From: Gnetum montanum | Lineage: Eukaryota; Streptophyta; Gnetopsida; Gnetales; Gnetaceae | Direction of reading: 5' to 3' | NCBI GenBank assembly: GCA_015680685.1 | Contig: MNCI01000970.1 | Span: 148,832 to 212,831, forward strand | Length of the DNA: 64,000 bases | Part shown: piece by piece, positions 57,714 through 64,000 of the stretch | Layout: every line of letters starts with the position of its first letter | How positions within the stretch are numbered: position 1 is the stretch's first letter | The notes under the pieces: model-generated | Databases searched by the model: none | Seen by the model: the letters and a program-made list of their open reading frames with translations, nothing else | What the model was told of the DNA's origin: nothing | Translations under genes and position numbers: made by a program

Positions 57714-59924
57714 CACTCATCAATTTCTTGACTAAATGACAAATGAAACTACAAAACTAATGTTTGAAATGAAGAAGTAAACTTCAAGATATTTTAATCC
57801 ATATATTCATTGGTTTTATAACAATTACTAATGAAAGATCGTGACTTATAAGCCTAAACATTGTAAACCTTCTACAAAATAAGTATTGCACAAGAATGGT
57901 TACAATAAATATCATGGAAAAAGAAATGTAAGAAAAAAGAAGTAATAAAATCAACAAACAAGGAAAAAATTTAAAGTATGTGAAAAAATGAATTTTAACA
58001 GCCCATGTATGCTAAGGTCTAAATGAATCAAGAACAACAAGATCCTAAGATCATTGTAACCAAAAGGTTGAAGATGATAGTACAAAGTATCTTTACCATG
58101 AAGTGAAGGTGCTAAGAAGACTCAAAAAGAATTTGGATCCAGTTTCCTAAAAAGGAAAAGAAGATCCAAAGGAAACCATCAGCCAAAAGCCCTAATCCAA
58201 GTTTCTAAAAAGGAAGAGAAGATCACAATAAAGGTTACAATATTTAAGGAAAGGCTACAACTAATTGCAGCAAAGTCATACAAAGAGTACTAAGAAAAAT
58301 AGTTGGCTAAAGAAGACAAACTTAGTGTTCAAAAGAACAAAAGTTTCCTATGTAAGACCAACAATCACCAATAACCTAACATAGCACACCTTAAATGTGT
58401 CCTCAATAAAATGTCCATGTTTAAGATGTAATCACTTACGAAAACATTATTTTAAATAACAACTTGGTTAAGCTTTCCATAACAAGATCCTTGGGTAATT
58501 AGAGTTGTCAATAAGACATAAAACCAAATTCTAACAAGGTCTCTATTCATTGTAGAAATGGAACACGAGATTCTTGTATTGGAAATTTCTTGGCTTATCA
58601 ACCTGTGTTATCCCATTGAATTGTCATAGGCTATCTTAATCAATGATTTGTCACATGCATTCTTAATCAATCTATCACTAGAGATCTATGTTGTCATAAC
58701 AAACGAATTCCCTAAAGCATAACCTTAAGTGAAATTGATCATGTCATTCATATATGCAACATCAATAAAGTAAGCTTTGATCACTCCACCTTTCCATCAA
58801 CATTCATATCCATATTTCTATGCCAAGAACCTACCTTTCTAGTCAGTTGTATCACCATGCCATGATCAATCACTATAATTTTGTCACTATCAATAGTTGC
58901 CCAAATTCAATAGAAAAATTATGGTATAGCCCTAGATATCCTATTTTCCCTATTGTCAATAACCAATCCCCTCATTGCACACATAAAACCCCTAAAAGCA
59001 TGGCCCACTATTATTCAGTTCCAAATAAATCATTATGACATGTCATCTAGCCAGCTAGAAAAATACTATGAGTCCTCCATCTCAAATTCCATATGCAGTA
59101 ATACTACCAAAAACTCTTATGCTTACATTACTCATGTAAGATCAATCTCAAACTAATAGTTGAGCATGAATCTTGAGCATATTTTCAGTATCAACGATGG
59201 GCATACTTTCATCATCTAGCTCTTGCATTTCACTCTTTATCTTCGTACATCAAAGAAATAGTAAACTCCTCATAAGGTACCTACCATGAAAACTTGGAGT
59301 TCATATCATGGTGAGGAATTGCAAGACTCTTATGGCTATTGCTAAACTGATCGAATGTTTTTCCCAATGAAATTTATGTGTTAATCATACTTTATTAACA
59401 TGTTCCAAATCTTGCATCCCATCTAGCAACCATCTTTATCCAAAGCCACTGTTAATGAGGTAAGGTGAATCCATCCCATCGTGAGCACATACAATGTCAT
59501 GATCATTTTAATTATGTCATTTATTCAATAATTCAATAGACAGTTGCCCCTCCAACAATTAAAATTAAAATATTTGTATCAAAGAATTTACGTAGAAAAT
59601 TGGGTTTCATTTTTCTAAAAATCACACAATTATATAGCCAAAGGAAATACATTGTACCTAGAATCATCCCAAGAACTACTCATGTGGCTACTAAGCTATT
59701 TATTTGGAAAAATCCCAATAATATAGAAATTTCACAATAAAGCTGCTAGTACCAAGCTTCTCTTATCAATAAAATTTTGTAATACAACCAAAGATTTCTT
59801 CAAACCTTACTAGTCAACCTAAGCAGTGTTATGCAAAAGCTTATTCCCACAAAATTTATTGCATTCCCATGCTCCCAAAACTTGCTTTACTTTCCCAATG
59901 TGTTTCCAAAACATATATGGATCA
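57714..59924. other. AT-rich spacer
   Basis: About 2.2 kb without a supported gene. Short open frames at 58820-59156 have no recognisable domain. It could lie within the long CtpA intron if the 5' exons are further right. Confidence 0.35.
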
Positions 59925-60050
59925 TTCCCTAAAACCTCAATGCTAAACCTACTAAGTGGGGTCCTAGGAGGGTCAATGGATGAGCAAAAGCATAACCTCT
60001 TCGAGTGGTTATGCCCAACCTTGAACCCACATCTTCCAAACCATATATAT
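59925..60050 (-). repeat. SINE family A, copy 4
   Basis: Shares AACCTCAATGCTAAACC, ACTAAGTGGGGTCCTAGGAG and CATAACCTCTTCGAGTGG with the copies in the CtpA introns. Confidence 0.6.
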
Positions 60051-60094
60051 TAAATTATCTTATCTTATCTAACATATATCACAAAAATAATGAG

Positions 60095-60178
60095 GAAACA
60101 ATGAGGTGTTAAGCCTAGTGGTAAAATTCTTGATTTGAAAGCTCCAAGTCATGGGTTCAATTTTGGTGAGTAATATTG
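60095..60178 (+). repeat. tRNA-derived SINE (family C)
   Basis: Has TTAAGCCTAGTGGTAAAATT (A-box-like) and, about 40 bases on, CATGGGTTCAATTTTGG (B-box-like), in the spacing of a pol III promoter. It is preceded by an ATGAGG start as is common in plant SINEs. The tail boundary is not determined. Confidence 0.55.
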
Positions 60179-62049
60179 ATTTATAAAGTTCTAATTGGAC
60201 TATATATCTTGAGGTGTACCTATATGACAATTATTTCAAGATTCCAACCAACCACACCCCCCCAAAACAAACCTCCAAAACAAAATAAGGAGGGCCTCGA
60301 TGCAAGGCAGCTTCCCAATTAAGTGTTTACCTGAAACATACACTAGAAGATGGGGTAGGTTGGTTTGCCAGGTACAACTTGTTCTAGAAAATTGCTCCAT
60401 GGATCTTATCTAAAATGTTTGATGCTTCTTGGGGCTTCTTTAGTAACAGTGGAGTCACTGAATTAATTGCCTATCAGGATATCTAATGATTATTACTTCC
60501 TTTCACTAGGGGTATCAACATAACAATGTAGTAGGTGAACAACTAGCCTGTGTGGTAAACAGTTACTTGGTGGGATGAGCCAATGTTCTCATGGCAACAA
60601 GCATAGAATGTGAGGTGATAAGGCACTCACATCAAGTGTCATGGACACAAACTCCACGACGCAAGATAGCACACAATCAATTCTAGAAATCAATCGATGA
60701 ACTGGTAACAGTCGGTCATGCATTAAATCGAATCAAAGAAGGGTGGACACAATGAGGCTAAATATACCTTGACAAAAGCAAAAGTAATAATACAGTATAT
60801 AATGCTTCAGTAACCAAGCGAATTAAGCAAATATTACATAGGGAAAAAGGTGTATACGAGTTAACTATTAAAAATAGATAGCAAGGTCAAATCTGTAATT
60901 GACATAATTCCTTCAGGACCAGAACTTCTTGTTTCAAAGGGCAAATTATCTTCTTGATTCACACTAGATTCCATGTGCCCTATGCTATTCAGGTTACATA
61001 CATATATACACTCTTAAAATATGGTTAAAATATAACTATTCACTTCTGTAGTTATTTACAATGGTAATCTTGTATATTATTATTATCTTTTTAAAAATTT
61101 AAATAGTATGCAAAAATAGAAGTCTTAGATTTACAGGTTGCACTCCACATGCACTCCCAACTTGCTGCTGGTAAACAGTCCTCTTTCCCAAACTCATTTG
61201 GTTGCACAATCCATACTCAAGTCATGCGAAACATAGTGCTCAAGGCTATTTTACATAACCATCCAATCTGGGGGGAAAATATAAAAATTGAAATGATAAC
61301 CCTTAACAGCATTTTGGTTAAAATTTGGCCAAAAACATTTACAATCTTCCTTGCCTATTTATCGAAAGCAATAAACTATTCTACGAACTAATAATGTCTC
61401 ATAAAACAAGTACCCACTAAAACACTAGGAAGTATTATAGGTTACGCCAAATGTTAACATTTTCTTTTTAAAAAATTGAACCCCATGTTCTAATTAGTTG
61501 ACTTCTAAAACCATATTAGAGGTTGTTGCTTTTATAATAATTTGAGTTTTCATTTATTAATATAATCTCTCAAGTCCTTTGATTTGCTAGAGGCACTTTG
61601 TTATTTCTTAAGGTGTTACATTTTATGGCTTGTACTTTTCTCTTGCATGAGTAAATCTAAGACTTCTAAAGTTGCCTTTTGTGCCCTGGGATCTTGGTTA
61701 AGGGGTGAAACCATGTAAATTGTTCTGTTCTTTTCATATCATTTACAATTTTTGTTCCTTTTTTTGCTACATAAACCCTTGCATTTTCAAAATAGAAAAT
61801 GACTACAATAAAATGTGAGCCTATCCCAATTCCCAACAATGCATAATGAAAGCACTACTAGTTTTCAAACTTCACTAGATTCATCATCAACAGTGAAATA
61901 AGATGGATATATATGCATCAATATTGATTTTATTTAATATTTTTATTTGATTGTGTTCAATCTCTGATTGACCGAGTTTGATGTTCAAGCAGAGGGGAAA
62001 GAGTGACAGGCATTGGATCATAGGTACATTTTGTGTCAGTTTCGGTCTG
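60179..62049. other. AT-rich spacer
   Basis: About 1.9 kb without a supported gene or element. A minus-strand 40-codon open stretch at about 60880-60990 could be an exon but matches nothing I recognise. Confidence 0.35.
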
Positions 62050-64000
62050 GCTAGGGTCAGGCCCCCAGGTCATTCCACTTTGAGCGTACTTGGTTGGACA
62101 AGCCTTGGCTGAGGCCGTTGGTGCAGGACATCTGGCAAAGTTATTCGGGGGACTAGGAACCCAGAGATTTTCTGAAAAAGGGCCTCAAGTTGCTGAAACA
62201 ACAAATTAGAGCCATAGTGTCAAAAAAATATGGAGTTCAAGGCTTATAGGAAGCGGTTGCGGGGTAGGCTACAAGAAATACAAGGCTTGCAAGAAGTTGG
62301 AGTGAATCTAGGGAATGAGGAGAGAGAGGTGCTGAGCAAGCTACAGGAGCTGGACAGGGAGGAGGAAGGTCATTGGTGGCAACAGTCTCAGGTTTCTTGG
62401 CTACGGGAAGGAGATAGGAACACACGTTTCTTCTTTGCCATGGCCAAAGGACAAAGGTCAACAAAGATGAAATTCAGAGTATGCTCAAGGGCACAATGGG
62501 GGAAGGGCCGAATAGAGGGATGAAGGGTTTGGAGGAGGTGCAAAAATATTGGGAGGATATCTAGCAAAGGAGAGATTCAGAGCAAATTTCTGTTCCGATG
62601 CGGCAGGTCATGTCTGAGGTGGAGAATCAGCATCTGATGCAACCTTTTTCCAAATTGGAGCTGATCGCGACAATGAGGTTGATGTAGACCAATAAGGCAT
62701 AAGGATCAGATGGGTGGACTATTGAATTCTTTCAAGTGTTTGAGGATATTTTGGGGGCAAATCTGTTAGATACTTTTAATTGTATGCTCAGTTGGCAACA
62801 AGTTTGGAAAGAGATCAACTGTTCGCAGATTGTTCTTTTGCCTAAGGTGTTGCATCCGACCTCGCCGACCCACTTTAGACCCATCAGCGTACGTAATACT
62901 TTCATGCAATTGTTTTCCAAAATGCTTGTCAATCATCTAGTGCCTTTGATGAGGAAATTGGTGGGAGAACACCATGCTGGGTTTGTTAAAGACCTATTTC
63001 TACAGGATCAGGTCTTGCTGTTGCAAGAGATCTTGTACTCATTCAAGTAGGCCAAGTTTCCTAGAATGTGTATAAAGTTGGACATAACTAAAGCATATGA
63101 TATGGTGAGCTGGGAAGTGTTAAGAGAGATCATGTTGTTTAAAGGCTTCGACCCTAAGTTTGTTAATCTATGCATTCAAATGCAAAGTTCCAGTAGGTAT
63201 TCTTTTGATATAGATGGGAGGCTGTGGGGGTTCTAGGCGCCAGAGAGAGGGCTGAGTCTAGGAGACCCTCTATCACTACTACTATTTATTTTGGCTATGG
63301 ATATGCTGCAGAGCTATTGTATTGCCAAAGGGATGCAGGGGCTAAACGTTGAAGGGGTCCACTGCCTAATGGCCCATTATGCTGATGATACAATCCTGTT
63401 TGCTAAGGCAGTCGTTCCTCAAGCTACAACACTGAAGAGGGCGCTAGAAAGAATGCAACTTGAGTTGGGAATTCAAATTAACAGGAGAAAGTCGACTATT
63501 CACTTAACAAATGCAACAGGAACTATGGGAAGAAGGAATGTGCAGCTTCTAGGGATCCTGCCAAGTAGGTTGCAGGACTCATATTTGGGGATGCCAATTT
63601 TTGAATGGCAACTAAAGAGGGTGTGGTCAGGGCTTGTAGAAAGGTTGCAAGAAAAAACCACTCATTGGGCCACCTAGTTTCTATCTCGGAAAGGGAAAAT
63701 TATGTTGGCATCGACAGTGCTCATGGCTATCGCTAGGTTTGCGGCTTCGATGGCTGTCTCACCGGCTGGGGTTATGCAGAAAATTGACCAGATCATCCAA
63801 CGGTTTGTTTGGTTTGGTGGGAAAGGGGAAATAAGCTTCACCTTGTGTGCTAGACCCGAACAATGCACCCGAAATCGGCAGGGGGAATTGGGCTACTGTC
63901 CTCCCAAGATGAGGTTACGCTGAGAATGAAAAGACTAGTTAATAGCTTTATGGCCCAGGAGGATGGGCCAGCTCCGTGGGTGAGGCTACTAAGGTAGAAA
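62050..64000 (+). mobile_element. 5'-truncated LINE running off the right edge
   Basis: Starts in mid-ORF2 with FHFERTWLDKPWLRPLVQDI (62070-62130). It continues VSWLREGDRNTRFFFAMAKG (62392-62451), LPKVLHPTSPTHFRPISVRN, AGFVKDLFLQDQVLLLQEIL, MCIKLDITKAYDMVSWEVLR and DPLSPLLFILAMDM. YADDTILFAKAVV is intact at 63379-63417. Downstream is YLGMPIFEWQLKRVWSGLVE and the start of the next domain. Frameshifts and stops break it. It is less decayed than the 51-57 kb copy and lies on the opposite strand. Confidence 0.8.
62736..63677 (+). pseudogene. LINE reverse transcriptase domain with YADD box
   Basis: Blocks at 62736-63050 and 63291-63677 cover RT fingers to thumb. The expected GLRQGDPLSP reads GLSLGDPLSP. 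One stop separates the blocks near 63048-63050 and another falls near 63233. The catalytic YADD is present. Both LINEs in the window share wording in this region (KAYD, AMD, then GLNVEGV versus GLNIEGV), so they belong to one lineage. Confidence 0.75.

Noticed and set aside
60880-60990. Forty-codon open stretch on minus as a candidate CtpA 5' exon
   Set aside because: Does not resemble the transit peptide, N-terminal or PDZ regions of the family, and splice sites are weak.

Overview
The window is plant nuclear DNA, most likely from a large-genome seed plant, plausibly a gymnosperm. The reasons are two intron-containing plastid-type protein genes in 64 kb, long introns loaded with transposon debris, very long-LTR Ty3/gypsy elements, plant-type LINEs with DUF4283-like ORF1, a Ty1/copia relic and tRNA-derived SINEs. 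The species call is inference. Two assembly uncertainties are visible: 51 Ns at 16205-16255 and one N at 56603.

Positions 1-31.4 kb are a nested transposon stack resolved by target-site duplications (TSDs) and matching LTR ends. The outermost layer is a decayed copia element (27645 to about 31.4 kb, minus). Element H (plus; 1933-3117 and 24052-27644, 3' LTR 26816-27644) lies inside it. H received two insertions. One is element L (minus, 1-1932, 5' LTR and tRNA-Asp primer site, running off the left edge). The other is the big gypsy element G (minus, 3118-24046, LTRs of about 2.9 kb, PR, extra RNase H, RT, RNase H, integrase). G in turn carries element N (minus, 11286-19550), which is structurally complete with a perfect 5-bp TSD (atcca) but has no pol.

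L, N and H belong to one superfamily (LTRs start TGATGAG; those of L, N and H end in TCATCA or TCATTA). N and H carry a second ORF with its own internal promoter. The most striking feature is an array of palindromic hexamers next to the TATA box. The array is phased at 14 bp, occurs in the LTRs and again in the internal promoters, and uses a different core in different elements (GATATC-like in L and N, ATCGAT-like in H). This two-promoter, matched-array arrangement is the best candidate here for an undescribed system.

Positions 32.1-44.7 kb hold the host genes, both on minus. The first is a two-exon gene for a probable plastid membrane protein of unknown function (32146-34494). The second is the C-terminal half of the plastid C-terminal processing protease CtpA in eight exons (36795-44716); its 5' exons (transit peptide, most of the PDZ domain) are not found in the window. 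Positions 45-64 kb are again transposon territory: a TSD-flanked poly(A) retroposon, an old gag-like coding relic split by a solo LTR, a nearly full-length decayed LINE (minus, about 51310-57713), SINEs, and a second LINE (plus, from about 62050 to the right edge) that keeps a YADD reverse-transcriptase motif.
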